Assembly (NCBI GenBank): GCA_964019335.1
Contig: OZ025734.1
Span: 1-64,000 of the forward strand
Reading direction: 5' to 3'
DNA: 64,000 nucleotides
Source: Diplonema japonicum
Lineage: Eukaryota; Euglenozoa; Diplonemea; Diplonemida; Diplonemidae
Position numbers and translations under genes: made by a program. Below are positions 18,705-29,370 of the stretch, piece by piece (positions within the stretch are counted from its first letter, which is position 1; each line of letters starts with the position of its first letter). The notes under the pieces are model-generated. The model was not told the DNA's origin and did not search any database. It saw only the letters and a program-made list of their open reading frames with translations.

Positions 18705-20747
18705 TTAAGTACAAACACCAAGGGTATCAAATAAGTAATCACAATGCTCTCTTTGAGCATGTCTAAAAATGGTCACAGGCAGCAGCATCGATGCGTGTGA
18801 CGCGCGTTGCAAAAACTTTGCTTTCGAAGAAAGCTCGGTCAAAATTAAAAACGTCCCCTTAGCGCACGTCACCATGTAGTCGTCGCTACACAGAGTGTCT
18901 TTGCTGATGGGTGACTCTTGCCATTGGTTGTCCACCCACCTGTGCATTCGCGGTACGCACAGGATCTCGCGTTCCCTTTGCTGTTCTTCCTCGAAATGCT
19001 TATGGAAAGACAAGCAGTTGTTCTCAGACAGCAGTGTCAAGAAGTCGCTCGACTCGGCACCCTCGTTTTCCACTATTACGACGTCGGAGCCAAACGCTAC
19101 TTCCTGCAGAGCAGCTGTCCGTAGCCACACACTTGACGCACGACCCTGCCACACGTAGGCCGTTCGATGCACGTGCAACAGGAGCACGCTCTGAGTTTCC
19201 AAGCATGCTTTACTCCTCTCTACTTCCACGACCTTGACGTACACCCCTACAGGCAGCAGCTTCATGAGATATGGCCTCTCCGTTGACATCCTTGTAACCA
19301 TCCGTTGACCACTCATCATCAGCAGTGCTAACAACCGTGCGGGCTCCGCTCCTTCCTGCACCACGTGCCACGTGGACTGCTCCACAGTCTTGTCTAGCTG
19401 CTCGGCTTTTAAAGAGGTCGCCAACTTGGCATCCTGGGTCGTGTACCTGCCGTGCCAAAGGTAAATGTCTAAATGTGCGCCTTCATTGAAGAACAAGATG
19501 TACGAGTACTGCGACATCAGAACACCGCTGACATCTTCGAAGTCGTCGCTGCGCCATGCGGGCACGAGGGCGTGTGCTTTGGGCGATGGCACAGATGACT
19601 CGTCAGACAACCTTCCCCTGGGGGTGATGATGGGTGCTTTAGGGGTGTCAGGGGGCGAGGAAGGCGTCGTGACAGACAAGACAACAGTGGGACAATATTG
19701 TGGCGGTGGCGGTGTGTATTCTGTTGCGTAGATGGGTGTATGTGGTACTTGGAGTGGGGCTGCTGGGGCTGGTGCTTGGGGTGGAACAGGGACCGGAAGC
19801 GGCACCTGAGTTGGAATTGGAACCTGTGGGGACTGGAGTGGGGCCTTCGGCGCAGTAAGCGGCAACGCTGCAGAGTAGACAGGACTAGAGGGCGGCAAAG
19901 TATTGTTTTGAGACAGACCACTTGGACTGGCATGTGTCCTGTCTTGACAGTTGCTTTCCTCATACTCCTCGCAGTCCTGAAAATCCACCTGCTCGCTCAA
20001 GGTATCGTGTTGTTCTGCAATAGACACCTCTTGAATATGCCTATTAGGGCTCGTGGTGTGTTCCCACTCCACTGTGTCTTTGTATCTGTCGATGGACCTC
20101 GTGTAGTCATAGAGAGCAGAACGCAGCTCAAACGCCTCTGCACTCCTCTTATCCACCTCCCGATACAAGAGTTCGATCTGCTGCTTTAAAACATCTACAT
20201 TCTGTTGCTCTCGCTGCTGCGGCTTCGATGTGAAGAACGAAGTCATATAAGATGTGACACCCGACAGCAGCGAGGGCTTCTCTTTCATATTGGCGACTTC
20301 TTTTTTCAGCTCATTGATCGTGGCGTAGAGCTTCTGCAACTCCGTACCCCTCTTCTTATCCTCTCGTATCTGAAGCACCTCGTCCTCAGCAACAGTGATT
20401 ATCGCGAGAGCACCTATCACAAGACTAGCACGTAGGCCTGGACGGCGCCTAGGTGCAGGTTGGGTATAAGGTTCAAGCGGATGGAAAATCTGCATGAAAT
20501 GCTCTTGTAGAGGGGGTGCGGCTACAGAACGAACAATTATGGGTGGGGAGTAAATTGGAGGGGAAAGCGGACGCGTGCTTTGGGGTGCTGGATACGGCGG
20601 GGACAGGATGCTCCTGGTGGGGGACTGGTTCCTTGGTGACGGCAGTCGAGGAGACTGCAGTCTGGCCAGCTTATCGCTTGGAACAGGTGCATTAGATACT
20701 CTGATCGGGGCAGCAAGGGGAACGTCACGTGAGTCGCTGGTGTACAT
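18705..20747 (-). CDS. Gelsolin/villin-repeat protein with long disordered region
   Basis: 680 aa. Residues 1-105 are Pro/Ser-rich, then a short hydrophobic stretch (ASLVIGALAIITVAE, about 108-122) that could be a membrane anchor, a coiled coil at about 125-215, a long Pro-rich linker with PVPVPPQAPAPAAPLQVP, and from about 430 two gelsolin-like repeats (YSYILFFNEGAHLDIYLWHG and SVLLLHVHRTAYVWQG). Gelsolin repeats bind, sever or cap actin in a calcium-dependent way; calcium ligands are not clear here. It ends only 64 nt before the ODAD1 start. A clean AACTTTTCAG acceptor sits 9 nt upstream of the ATG, but an overlapping uORF intervenes. Confidence 0.75.
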   Translation of the reverse strand: MYTSDSRDVPLAAPIRVSNAPVPSDKLARLQSPRLPSPRNQSPTRSILSPPYPAPQSTRPLSPPIYSPPIIVRSVAAPPLQEHFMQIFHPLEPYTQPAPRRRPGLRASLVIGALAIITVAEDEVLQIREDKKRGTELQKLYATINELKKEVANMKEKPSLLSGVTSYMTSFFTSKPQQREQQNVDVLKQQIELLYREVDKRSAEAFELRSALYDYTRSIDRYKDTVEWEHTTSPNRHIQEVSIAEQHDTLSEQVDFQDCEEYEESNCQDRTHASPSGLSQNNTLPPSSPVYSAALPLTAPKAPLQSPQVPIPTQVPLPVPVPPQAPAPAAPLQVPHTPIYATEYTPPPPQYCPTVVLSVTTPSSPPDTPKAPIITPRGRLSDESSVPSPKAHALVPAWRSDDFEDVSGVLMSQYSYILFFNEGAHLDIYLWHGRYTTQDAKLATSLKAEQLDKTVEQSTWHVVQEGAEPARLLALLMMSGQRMVTRMSTERPYLMKLLPVGVYVKVVEVERSKACLETQSVLLLHVHRTAYVWQGRASSVWLRTAALQEVAFGSDVVIVENEGAESSDFLTLLSENNCLSFHKHFEEEQQREREILCVPRMHRWVDNQWQESPISKDTLCSDDYMVTCAKGTFLILTELSSKAKFLQRASHASMLLPVTIFRHAQREHCDYLFDTLGVCT

Positions 20748-20754
20748 ATCTCAT
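20725..20754 (-). promoter_or_regulatory. Nine-codon uORF overlapping the gelsolin-repeat start
   Basis: The first ATG after the inferred acceptor at 20757 opens a 9-codon frame that ends inside the main coding region, so a scanning ribosome meets it first. It could dampen translation of the gelsolin-repeat protein. Confidence 0.45.
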
Positions 20755-20827
20755 TCCTGAAAAGTTGTGTATATAAAATTCACAATGTAGTTTTATAACT
20801 GAATAGCATAAGCCACAGCACTCCACT

Positions 20828-21402
20828 TTACATCTCAGGTTCCGTGTTCGTGGGGCATTTCCCGGCCATGCATGAGGCGATTGTCGCCTTGATATTCTCC
20901 ATGAAGGATTGTTTTTCGTTGACGCGTACCTCACCTCCTACCTGCTGGCAGTTCCAGTATTTCTGGATGGAAGGAGTGCCGTCTACTAGCTGCCGTTCCT
21001 GAGTATTTTTTTCTTCCCCACCCCATTTTTATTGTGGCGTACCGAAAGGTCTAAGTTGTCTTTGTGGTGAATGTCGATTGAGTAGAACGCAGCACCTGGA
21101 CGGTCTTCATTCATCCACTGTTCGACCTCTTTGTACATTTCCGCTTTAGAAAGACAAGGCATGCAGCCTTTCTTCCAGTACTTCACAACCATCAGCTCGT
21201 CGTTCCTTTTGTGGTACGCAAGCTTTCTCAAAAACTCTTCTTCGCCTCGGATCGGCGGCAGCTTGGTCTCCTCAAGAAAACCACCTTCCTCGAACTCCCT
21301 CAATCTCCTCTCAAACAACTTACCGAACTCTTCCTTTGTCATCCCCGGCTTCATGAGCCCCGGGGGAAATATCCTCTGTGTGAACTCAAATACTGAACCC
21401 AT
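20828..21402 (-). CDS. Thioredoxin-fold protein with CMPC active site
   Basis: A 44 nt intron at 20999-21042 (GTACGC to ACTCAG) joins two exons into 176 aa; without splicing the frame ends early. After a charged helical N-terminus, the thioredoxin-like core has MVVKYWKKGCMPCLSKAEMY, where CMPC is the redox pair, then AFYSIDIHHKDNLDLS and a TPSIQKYWNCQQVGG segment carrying the expected cis-proline. It probably reduces or oxidises disulfides; the compartment is not predictable from the N-terminus. A TTTAACAG acceptor lies 3 nt before the ATG. Confidence 0.82.
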
Positions 21403-21748
21403 TTTCTGTTAAACCCCCCAACCTGCCAATACAGCTAACGTTCGATCGCCAAGATCACAAACTTTCTACTTTAACACTAAATTGGCTTCTTACTGGTACA
21501 CACTAGATTTTCTTTCTTCTTTTTTTTTTTTTGAATGATGTGAAAAAGAAAAGATAAAAAGAAGAAGAAAAAAAAATAGATCCTTTAGTGCCCTCCCCCC
21601 GCCGTGCCCTTGGTTATTTCCGCACCTGTTCAACAAACAGCTGCCTGGGGGGCATGTGAGGATACGGGGGGTAGGGGCAGTGAGTGGAGTTGTTCTTATT
21701 AAAGAGAGAGAAGAAGAGGTGCTTTTTTGTCATTTATTCAAAATCCGA

Positions 21749-22533
21749 TCACTGCGGAGGAGGCATGCCAGGGGGAAGTGGCATGCCAGGAGGAAGCGGC
21801 ATGCCAGGGGGAAGTGGCATGCCAGGGGGCGGGAGAGGCGCACCTGTAATTTGGAGTAACTACGTGTATTTAGTTTATACCTAGGCCAGAAGGAAGTGCC
21901 ATTCCGGGAGGAGGTGTCATTCCGGGAGGAGGAGTCATTCCAGGAGGAGGAATCATTCCAGGAGGAGGTGGCATTCCAGACATGAACCCTTGAACACCTG
22001 CAGCACCGCGAGAGGGTGCTTGCGCCATGGGCGGCATTCCTCTGCCCTTGCCTTTTCCGCCTCTAGGTTGCGGCATTGGGGCCGCTCTCCCAGCTGCCCG
22101 TCCTGTCACAATTGGTGTTTCTTTATGAATTTCAAGAGCATACCTGAACCCTCACCAGGAAGCCGAACACATGTCTTCTTTGCTTGCTGCGAAGGAGGTG
22201 CCTTGCCGAGTGCACCCTGCACAGTGACCCCCACAATAGACTCCCCTCTCAGAAGGATGAAACCCAATTCCCTGCTAACCTGCTCTTTGGCACCTCCCTT
22301 CACCACCTTCATCCTTGTTTCGATAGCATCCCGCATCACAATGTTCAAATACTGTGTGTGTGTGTTTTTTTTTTTTTTTTCTTTTTCTCTCAACTCTCAA
22401 AAAACATTTCATTCGCACATACTTTGTCAAAGGCCACGAAGGTCCCGGTGATTTCCCTGCCGGTGTTCAGTTCAGCTGTCACCTCGGAGTTGAGGTAGTT
22501 GAACATTCTAGATTTTCTTGATATACCCGCCAT
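21749..22533 (-). CDS. SNRPB: Spliceosomal Sm protein B (SmB/SmB')
   Basis: Four exons, introns 22352-22422 (71 nt, A/CA-rich), 22103-22143 (41 nt) and 21844-21880 (37 nt), give 211 aa. Sm1 motif: FNYLNSEVTAELNTGREITG then FVAFDKYLNIVMRDA across intron 1. Sm2: LGFILLRGESIVGVTVQG. The C-terminus has the PPPGM repeats typical of SmB, here from an 18 nt minisatellite (21757-21835 and 21890-21980). SmB is part of the heptameric ring on U1, U2, U4 and U5 snRNAs, and in trans-splicing organisms also on SL RNA. It is itself one of the more intron-rich genes here. Confidence 0.93.
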
Positions 22534-22638
22534 TTTCTTTTTTTCCCTCCTCCCCCTCACCTTTGGTGTTTAAAGAGCAGGAAAGAAAGAAATACATGAA
22601 CTGACCACTCAATTACTGTTTCCATTCTTTTTTTCTTT

Positions 22639-23898
22639 TCACTCCGCAGCAGCAAGCTTCTCATAGATATTAATACCGGTGTAGCGCATGATGATGTTTG
22701 GAAGGGACCTGATCCAGCATGCCATCACCCTTCCACTCTTCTCCTGTAACATAATCTCCTCCTTGATCATCATGTGCATGCTCTCCATCAGGGGTTCTGA
22801 GGATTTGAAGTCCAGTGTCTGCAGCTTGTCGGCACCGAACTGGCCCCATTGCCTCATGGAGCTAACCTTTTTGTGGTAGAAATCGAAAATAAGTTGTCTC
22901 AACAGTAGACCTGTGGGGGGCGCTGTGGGCACGCCCAGCTTGGTGTCTTTCAGGAGGGACTTGACAATGTACTCTGGGCCAAGCTTGGCGTTGTAAGTGA
23001 CAAGAGCCATCGCAATCATCCTGCGGATCTGGTGAATCATGAATGCGGCACCCTTAACGGTGATGGTAGCTACCTCCATCCCATCGATGACATCTATACT
23101 GTCGATCTTGAACTCTGTCACGTAGCGTTGCGCGCTGGGGTCACCAAGCGGTTTGTCTTTCGTGTAGTTGTGGAACCAGTTTGTCCCAACGTACTCGGCC
23201 AGTATCTTGTCCACCCTCGCCCTTGCTGTGTCGGTCAGTCTGTAGGCCTTTAGCTTCTCGAACATCTCATCTGGTATCGCCGCGTAGCCTGTGTTGCCCG
23301 CTTGACCCCCTTCCTCTCCTTCTTCGTTCTCGATCTTCACCATGGCTGTTTCAGGAGAAAACACCGACCGGAAGTCCTCTAAGAACGCAAACGTGGGCAG
23401 CACATAGTTGTAGTACCTGTGGCTGACTGCCGTCTTCGAGTTGAAGCTCTTCGTGACCTTCACTGCATCGTACACACGGATCTGCTTCGGGAGGTGCTCA
23501 TTCACAGCACAGACAAAGGCGGCGTTGTTGTCAGGCTCTTGCAGTTTCAGGGACACCAGGTTCATCACTGCGTGGACACCTTTGTCTGTCCTGCTGGCCC
23601 GCATCCAGCCAATCTTCTGCAAAGCGTTCATCCCGCTGTTACCCGACACCATGTTGTCCGCACTGATGCCACCAGCCTTGTGGATCGCATTCATAAGATC
23701 CTCCTCGATGGTCTTGAACCCCTTGTTATACTGCAGTCCTTGGTACCCTGTGCCCACGTAGCCCAGAGCAATGGCATATGGCTTCTTTTTCGCCCCGCGT
23801 CCTCCTTCTTCGGTGCGCGCCTTCTTCGCAGGTGGCTCATCTGTTTGCACCACCTCGACTGTTTCCTTCACCTGTTCTTGTGTTTCGCTGCCAGGCAT
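22639..23898 (-). CDS. PUS1: tRNA pseudouridine synthase, TruA/PUS1 family
   Basis: 419 aa. Catalytic motif RASRTDKGVHA with the Asp nucleophile; YVGTGYQGLQYN and FMIHQIRRMIAMAL are further TruA/Pus1 signatures. The N-terminus is Glu/Lys-rich with a possible nuclear signal (PPAKKART). PUS1 isomerises uridines in tRNAs, snRNAs and mRNAs. The start follows a textbook acceptor CTTGTCACACAG 9 nt upstream. Its upstream neighbour in the transcription unit is another pseudouridine synthase, PUS7. Confidence 0.93.
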   Translation of the reverse strand: MPGSETQEQVKETVEVVQTDEPPAKKARTEEGGRGAKKKPYAIALGYVGTGYQGLQYNKGFKTIEEDLMNAIHKAGGISADNMVSGNSGMNALQKIGWMRASRTDKGVHAVMNLVSLKLQEPDNNAAFVCAVNEHLPKQIRVYDAVKVTKSFNSKTAVSHRYYNYVLPTFAFLEDFRSVFSPETAMVKIENEEGEEGGQAGNTGYAAIPDEMFEKLKAYRLTDTARARVDKILAEYVGTNWFHNYTKDKPLGDPSAQRYVTEFKIDSIDVIDGMEVATITVKGAAFMIHQIRRMIAMALVTYNAKLGPEYIVKSLLKDTKLGVPTAPPTGLLLRQLIFDFYHKKVSSMRQWGQFGADKLQTLDFKSSEPLMESMHMMIKEEIMLQEKSGRVMACWIRSLPNIIMRYTGINIYEKLAAAE

Positions 23899-23906
23899 TT
23901 TTGCTC

Positions 23907-23935
23907 CTGTGTGACAAGTGTTGTGTGGAAGTGAA
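23907..23935 (-). promoter_or_regulatory. Inferred trans-splice acceptor of PUS1
   Basis: Only 46 nt separate the PUS7 stop from the PUS1 ATG. The gap holds a CACTTCC..CTTGTCACACAG acceptor but no room for a promoter, which argues for polycistronic transcription. Confidence 0.6.
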
Positions 23936-23944
23936 ATGAACTAA

Positions 23945-25699
23945 CTATAGCACCCTCTTCATGACCTCCCCTAAGCACACTGTCGCGTAGCACGATGAAG
24001 GCAGTGCGAAGCTTATCTTGATAGTGTCCCCCTCCTCTGCAACGGCCACGCCCTCTGGCTTTGCATTGATATGCCTGTAGCTTGGTGTAAGTTTTATGTT
24101 CAACTCTTTCGTGTCCCAGTCTGCCCTGGTCAGGCCGTACTCCTGCAGAACCTCGTCATAAATTGCACCCACTTCGTTGTCGGGGTACAGAGTGCTGCTG
24201 CTGCCTGGCTTTGGGTGCACGACCTCCGTAATGACGTGCTGCGAAGGATCTTCACACACAACAGGCGCTGCCTTCTGCGCTTTGTTTGTGGTTGTCAGTG
24301 ACGGGAGAATGAGGTCGCCCTTCAGCACCTTGGAACCGTGTCTCTTCAGCCTGAGGTACAACACCTTGTTCCACAACCAGCTTTGGAAGCTATGGAACCA
24401 CAGCTCCCTCACCGAGTGGGGCATGTTGCGGAACCACTTCACAGGCTCAGCAGGGTGTTTGCTCTTTGCATAGAGGACATCTTTTTCAGTGTTTTTGAAG
24501 ATGGGAAGTGCTTTTGCTGCCGCTAGTGCGTCCCCTGTCTTGGCATAGTTGGTCTTAATGCCGTTGACCTCGTCAGTGTCAGCCTCGCAGCATGTCATCA
24601 TAACGTCGACTGCACGCTCCCACTCTTTGCGCACTAAGTGCAGCCCTGCATGCAAATCTTGCTTGCAGATGACAGCAAATCTCTGCGAGCCAAAAAAGTT
24701 GTGAAAACCTTGATCCATGAGCTTCGCTGCCTCGCATACTGCGGCAGCTCCCACGCTTACATCTCGCAGCGTGATTTCAAACTTGTTCCCCAACAACTGC
24801 CCCTTCACCAACCCTTCGTTCTCGTACTTCATGTCGCACACACGGAGCTTGTCGTGCGTAATCCTTGCCAACTTGTTTCCCAGTAGGCCTTTCAACGAGC
24901 ACCGCTGTACGGTGATCGCCTTTTTGTCTTTCATTCCGCAGCATGAAATGTCCTGCTCACCGCAGTGCACCAACCGGGCGATGAGCCTTGCTGACTCGAA
25001 CCATGACAGATCCGTCTTCTGCAGTGTGAAATGGAGGTAAGGTTGCTCGATATCGGCACGTTTCCTTTTAGGAGGCTTCTTCGTAACGGTGACAGCACCA
25101 TCCCTGGCAGCAACCTGGATGGCACCGAATTTAGCTGTGATGGTCTCGTAGAACTGTTTCTTGAGATCTTTGTCATCAGTGATGTAGGGAAGGGAGAGGG
25201 GGGCACGAGAAGGGTTCACCGCGTACTGGATGATGCCGGCAGCACCGTCTTCACCGAAGAGCTTGCAAAACAGGGGGTAAGCAGGGCATCTGATCACGGA
25301 CACCACTGATGCAACAGAGTGCATCGCTAAGTGCGGGTGCTCATTTTTCAACTCTCTGTTGAAAGCTATCCTCGTATCCCTGTCTTTGATGGTGCCCACT
25401 TCCAGAGATCCCCCCACCGCAAGGTTCTCTAAGTCGCTCTTTGGTATCTTATCTAGGAGCCCAGTCAGCACCTGCTCCTGCTGCTGTTCCGGTTTCTCAG
25501 CATCTTCGCAAGGGTTCTTCTTCCAATTAGCGTACTTCTTCGCAAACTCCGGCACCGCAGGTAGCCCCTTGTTGTCGTTCAGTGTCAACACCTTCCCCGC
25601 CATGCTGATCTCGTTCACAATGAAGTCTTCGACGTTCTCTTTGAACTTGGCATCGAAGCCGCTGCCCTCGCCGTCGAAATATATCCAGAAATGCTCCAT
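23945..25699 (-). CDS. PUS7: Pseudouridine synthase, TruD/PUS7 family
   Basis: 584 aa. The TruD core is clear: CGMKDKKAITVQRCSLKG (catalytic Asp), HNFFGSQRFAV, and WLWNKVLYLRLKRHG near the C-terminal half; the ending SFALPSSCYATVCLGEVMK is also family-typical. The N-terminal 200 residues carry a family-typical entry (SGFDAKFKENVEDFIVNEIS). PUS7 modifies U13/U35 of tRNAs and U2 snRNA sites. A CCTTCACAG acceptor is 1 nt before the ATG. Confidence 0.94.
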   Translation of the reverse strand: MEHFWIYFDGEGSGFDAKFKENVEDFIVNEISMAGKVLTLNDNKGLPAVPEFAKKYANWKKNPCEDAEKPEQQQEQVLTGLLDKIPKSDLENLAVGGSLEVGTIKDRDTRIAFNRELKNEHPHLAMHSVASVVSVIRCPAYPLFCKLFGEDGAAGIIQYAVNPSRAPLSLPYITDDKDLKKQFYETITAKFGAIQVAARDGAVTVTKKPPKRKRADIEQPYLHFTLQKTDLSWFESARLIARLVHCGEQDISCCGMKDKKAITVQRCSLKGLLGNKLARITHDKLRVCDMKYENEGLVKGQLLGNKFEITLRDVSVGAAAVCEAAKLMDQGFHNFFGSQRFAVICKQDLHAGLHLVRKEWERAVDVMMTCCEADTDEVNGIKTNYAKTGDALAAAKALPIFKNTEKDVLYAKSKHPAEPVKWFRNMPHSVRELWFHSFQSWLWNKVLYLRLKRHGSKVLKGDLILPSLTTTNKAQKAAPVVCEDPSQHVITEVVHPKPGSSSTLYPDNEVGAIYDEVLQEYGLTRADWDTKELNIKLTPSYRHINAKPEGVAVAEEGDTIKISFALPSSCYATVCLGEVMKRVL

Positions 25700-25822
25700 C
25701 CTGTGAAGGAAATGCGTTTTAACTGTATTAGCAGATAATAAATAACAACATCACAAAATGGAGGGAGGAATCCGTAACAATCTAATGGGAAGAGCAAGTT
25801 AATACAGTCAGTTGGCAACCGA

Positions 25823-28554
25823 TCAGTTCTTCCCCCACGAAGACATTTCGTTGCTGCGCGAGGACAGCAGGGAGGTTACCCTTTCTTCTATGTTTTTAAG
25901 CGCATCGTCTTGCGACATGTACGCGGCTGAGGGACGCATAGAGGCCGCGCCACCGGGGCCCATGCTCCTCGAGGGGGTGACCCCAGGGGATTGGAAAGTT
26001 CCATGTCCCGGTGCAGGTGACGTGTGCCTAAGGACCTCTTGGTAGTGATCGTTCTCTATGGTTGCATCTTTCATGCCCTGGTGGAGTGCTTGGACTTCCC
26101 TCTTGAGGTCAGTCACTGTCTTATTCAGGTGGCTTCGTTCTGACTCTAATTGTAGCACACGCTGGTCGGCTTCTTCTCGAGATTGTCTCAACGAGTTGCT
26201 GACACCTTTCTCGCTCTGCAGCTGCCCGCTCAGCACGCCGTGTCCCGCTCCGTAGTGTCTGGCATCTGACTCTATCTGTCTCATGCGGTTTTGCAGGTCG
26301 CTCATCTTGTGGCGAAGTGAGAAGTTCTCGTCTCTCAAGTCTTTATTTTCAGCCTCATCGTCGCGCTCCTGTAGATGGTTTTGAGCATGACGGTGATGAC
26401 ATACCTTGTGCTTCATGCCGTCTAGCTTCATGTGGGCCTCTTTGAGCTGTCTCTTCACAACCTCGCATTCTGTGTCCAACTCGTTAAGCCTCATTTTCGT
26501 GTCCCCCTGCTCCGCGTTGGCTCTATTGTGCGACATCTTGAGGCTTTGTATCTCGTTCTGCAGTCGCATCGCCTCGTCTCTCGCGGAGGCCTCACGTGCC
26601 TCGGCATCTACCTTCAACTGCATTGCTTCCCACGTTTCTTTGGCGAGCCTCTCGTTCTCTTGTCTTACGGCCATCTGCCGAGTCTCCATCTCCATCAACT
26701 CCCCTTTGAACCCTTCGCTGTGGCCGCTGCGCTTTTTTAGCTCGTCCTTCAACATCTTGTTTTCAGCAATGAGCTTGTTCTTGTTTTCGTCCCTTACGCC
26801 CGACAACTTCCTGTACTCTTGGATCTCTTCATCGTGGTCCCTGAGGCTCTCCTGCAGGACGGCTTTCTCGTTCTGCAGCTTTGCGAAAGCATTGTTCGCT
26901 TCGTTCAAGTTAGTGGTCAGCGTCGCGAGGTGTTCTCTGTCCACGATGTACGCCTCCTTGAGGGCTACATGCTGTGTGTGCAGATCGCCGAACCTGTGGA
27001 TCTCGTCCTTGACATCTGACTTCACAACACGCATGTCCTCCCACGCTAGTATGAGGTCGTCGCGGAGCCTCCCCATCAATGTGACGCAGGCACTCTCGTC
27101 GCCGTGGGACAGGGGGGCGGCACGCTGTTGCATCTGCAGTTCTCTCTCTCGTGCCTGCTCGCGCATGAGTTCCATTTCAAGATCCCTCGTTTCTTTCGGT
27201 GCATGTTGCATGGCAGCCTCTCGCACAATGGCCCTGAACTCGTCCACCTCCTCTATAAGCCTTGCAGCCTCTGAACTCGTGGCTTCTATAGCACGTAGCA
27301 CCTTGGCGGCAAATCCAGCCCTCTCACGGTGCTGCGCCGTGATGTCCTCTTCAGCTTCGGCTGTCTGGTCTCGCAGCTTTCCGGCCTGCTCTTCGCTCCT
27401 TGTGATGTCCTCGTGAGCCCTTCGCAGTTGCTCGTTGAGCCTGTCATTCATCTCGTGCAGGCTGTTGTTCTCCTCCTTCATGGCCTCCAACTGCTGAAGC
27501 GCGTCATTAATCTCCCGGAGGTTGATGTCCTCTGCTTTGCTCTTAGATTCTATGCCCGCCCGCAAGTTCGCAATGTCCTGGTGGAGTTCTGCATTAGTGG
27601 TTTGAGCTTTGTCCCACTGGGCCTTTAGAACAAGGATCTCTTCTTTCTGCTGCATCTCAAGCCTCAGCCACTCCTTCTTGTCCTCTACAAGGGAAGAGAT
27701 CTCGCTGGCCATTCTTTGAGCTTCAAGCTCGTGGTGCTGCTGCCTTTTGACGATGCTCTCATCACGCTCCTTGTTTCTGACAACAAGTTCTTTTGCAATT
27801 CTCTCGAAGTTTTCTTTCATCATTGCAACTTCTTTCTTCGCCTTCCGCATCTGTTCATCTTTTATCGCCACCTCCTTTTCCTTCTCGGATATGTTGGCAG
27901 CCTGCAAGTGTTGACGTTGGTTGTCGGCCATATACCTGGTGGTCGAGCTCCAGCTCCATGGAGTTCACGGACTTGTTTGCTTCCATCTTGCATTGATCCG
28001 CCTGCAGTTTAATGGCTTGTGTTAAATAATCATACCAAGGATTCGAGTCTGGCATTCTCCTCTTGGAGCCTTCTAATCTCTTCTCCTGTGGTCATGCGTG
28101 TCCCCCTCAATTCCTCTGCCTGTGATGTAATCTGGCGCTTGAGCTTGATGAGGTGTTCCGACGTTTGCTTCCTGTCACGGTCGTACTCACTCTGCTGGCG
28201 GGCGAGCGCTGCATCATGCTCGTCTTTGAGTTCTTCTTTCTCAGTTGTGAGACGTGTTTTGTACTTTTCGGTATAGTCGCCCATGGCAGAGATCTTGCTG
28301 TTCAGCTCGTCGCATTCCTTCCGTTTTTCTTCGTACAACCTACGCAGCTCTACAAGCTCCCTGTCCTGCTCCCGCTTCTTGTTCACAACATCGCCAAACT
28401 GCAAATCGACATTCTGTGTTGTTTATACCACGTCTCTCAACCATACCTGTGGTGCCACTCGTGGGGGCGATACCCTGCCAGCCTGCTGTGGGGGGATGCC
28501 ATCAGCCTGTTGCGTGGGTATGATAGAATACGGCGGCTGATAGCCCGTGGCCAT
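25823..28554 (-). CDS. Long coiled-coil protein, five exons, possibly centriolar or flagellar
   Basis: Introns 28399-28446 (48 nt), 28002-28035 (34), 27902-27935 (34) and 26369-26404 (36), all phase 0, give about 859 aa. The first 36 residues are Pro/Gln-rich, then nearly continuous coiled coil to about residue 800 (for example REINDALQQLEAMKEENNSL), ending in a Ser/Pro/Gly tail. The last intron is a multiple of three with no stop, so it looks like 12 codons of coding sequence (VCHHRHAQNHLQ); its GTATGT and CTACAG ends mark it as intron. Bld10/CEP135-type centriole proteins are one comparison, but I see no diagnostic motif. A GTATCACAG acceptor lies 13 nt before the ATG. Confidence 0.8.
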
Positions 28555-28622
28555 GCTGAGCTTCTTCCTGTGATACCGTAACGAGTTTCAAACTGAAAAA
28601 AAAAGGGTAAAAACTAAGTCGA

Positions 28623-29276
28623 TTAAGTCCTTGCCGCATTTGCAGCGAAGACCAAAAGGTCGATGACGTAAGGCTTCAGCGTGTCAGCACCCAAGGACAT
28701 GTCGATGCCGCATTGCGCGAAGAGGTCTGCGTGGTAGATGGCGAGATGGGAGAGCCCGCTCTGCGGGAGCTGGAGGAGATGTTCCATATGAGCCATGAGG
28801 CGGTCTGTCATGGGGGAGGCGACTGCGGGGTAAGGAAGGTACGTGATGTCGACCATGACGCCTTTGAAGTCTCCGTTGGCACGCACCTGACCCACGGACA
28901 CCCGCCAGTCTCTGTTTGTGAATGCTTTTTCGTACTTCACACTGATGTGTTGCCGTGCTTTCTCAACAAGCTCGCACCCCGCCATTATCTTTCCCAATGA
29001 CGTGTCACACCCGTCCACCTCCTCTACTATCACACCCGGCTTGGGCGGCCTCGGTAGCACGACGTTATAAACCTTTCCCAACCCCGCTACTGTGTACCAC
29101 GGCTCCTCACCCTCAACGTCGTACCGGTGCATAGACACTTCTTCTGGTAGGCGGCCGTGCGCCGACTCTTCTGACAACCCACTCTCTCGCATCTTCTCTT
29201 GCAATCTTGTCACCACCTGCCCGTACTTGGCAACATCCCTCGTCTGCAGTCCATATAGTTTCCTGGCACACTGCAT
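28623..29276 (-). CDS. Unknown protein, faintly Mediator MED18/MED20-like
   Basis: 217 aa from the ATG at 29276; a CCACTTACAG acceptor ends 1 nt upstream, so the longer frame to 29423 is read-through into the next gene. N-terminal helices, then beta-rich sequence (WRVSVGQVRANGDFKGVMVD, ITYLPYPAV) and C-terminal helices (MTDRLMAHMEHLLQL, YVIDLLVFAANAA). The order (beta strands WRVSVG.V and G.MVDITY, then a long helix) recalls the MED20 half-barrel, but identity is far too low to assert it. No catalytic motif. Confidence 0.6.
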   Translation of the reverse strand: MQCARKLYGLQTRDVAKYGQVVTRLQEKMRESGLSEESAHGRLPEEVSMHRYDVEGEEPWYTVAGLGKVYNVVLPRPPKPGVIVEEVDGCDTSLGKIMAGCELVEKARQHISVKYEKAFTNRDWRVSVGQVRANGDFKGVMVDITYLPYPAVASPMTDRLMAHMEHLLQLPQSGLSHLAIYHADLFAQCGIDMSLGADTLKPYVIDLLVFAANAART

Positions 29277-29370
29277 CCTGTAAGTGGATATGGTACAAAA
29301 AGAAAAAATAAAACCGAAGAAAATTATACAGTGATACAATAAAAGTACAAGATACAAAGCACGGAGTGTG

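Noticed and set aside
26406-27416. 336-codon plus-strand ORF opposite the coiled-coil gene
   Set aside because: Ser/Leu-rich antisense image of a Glu/Lys coiled coil; typical shadow.
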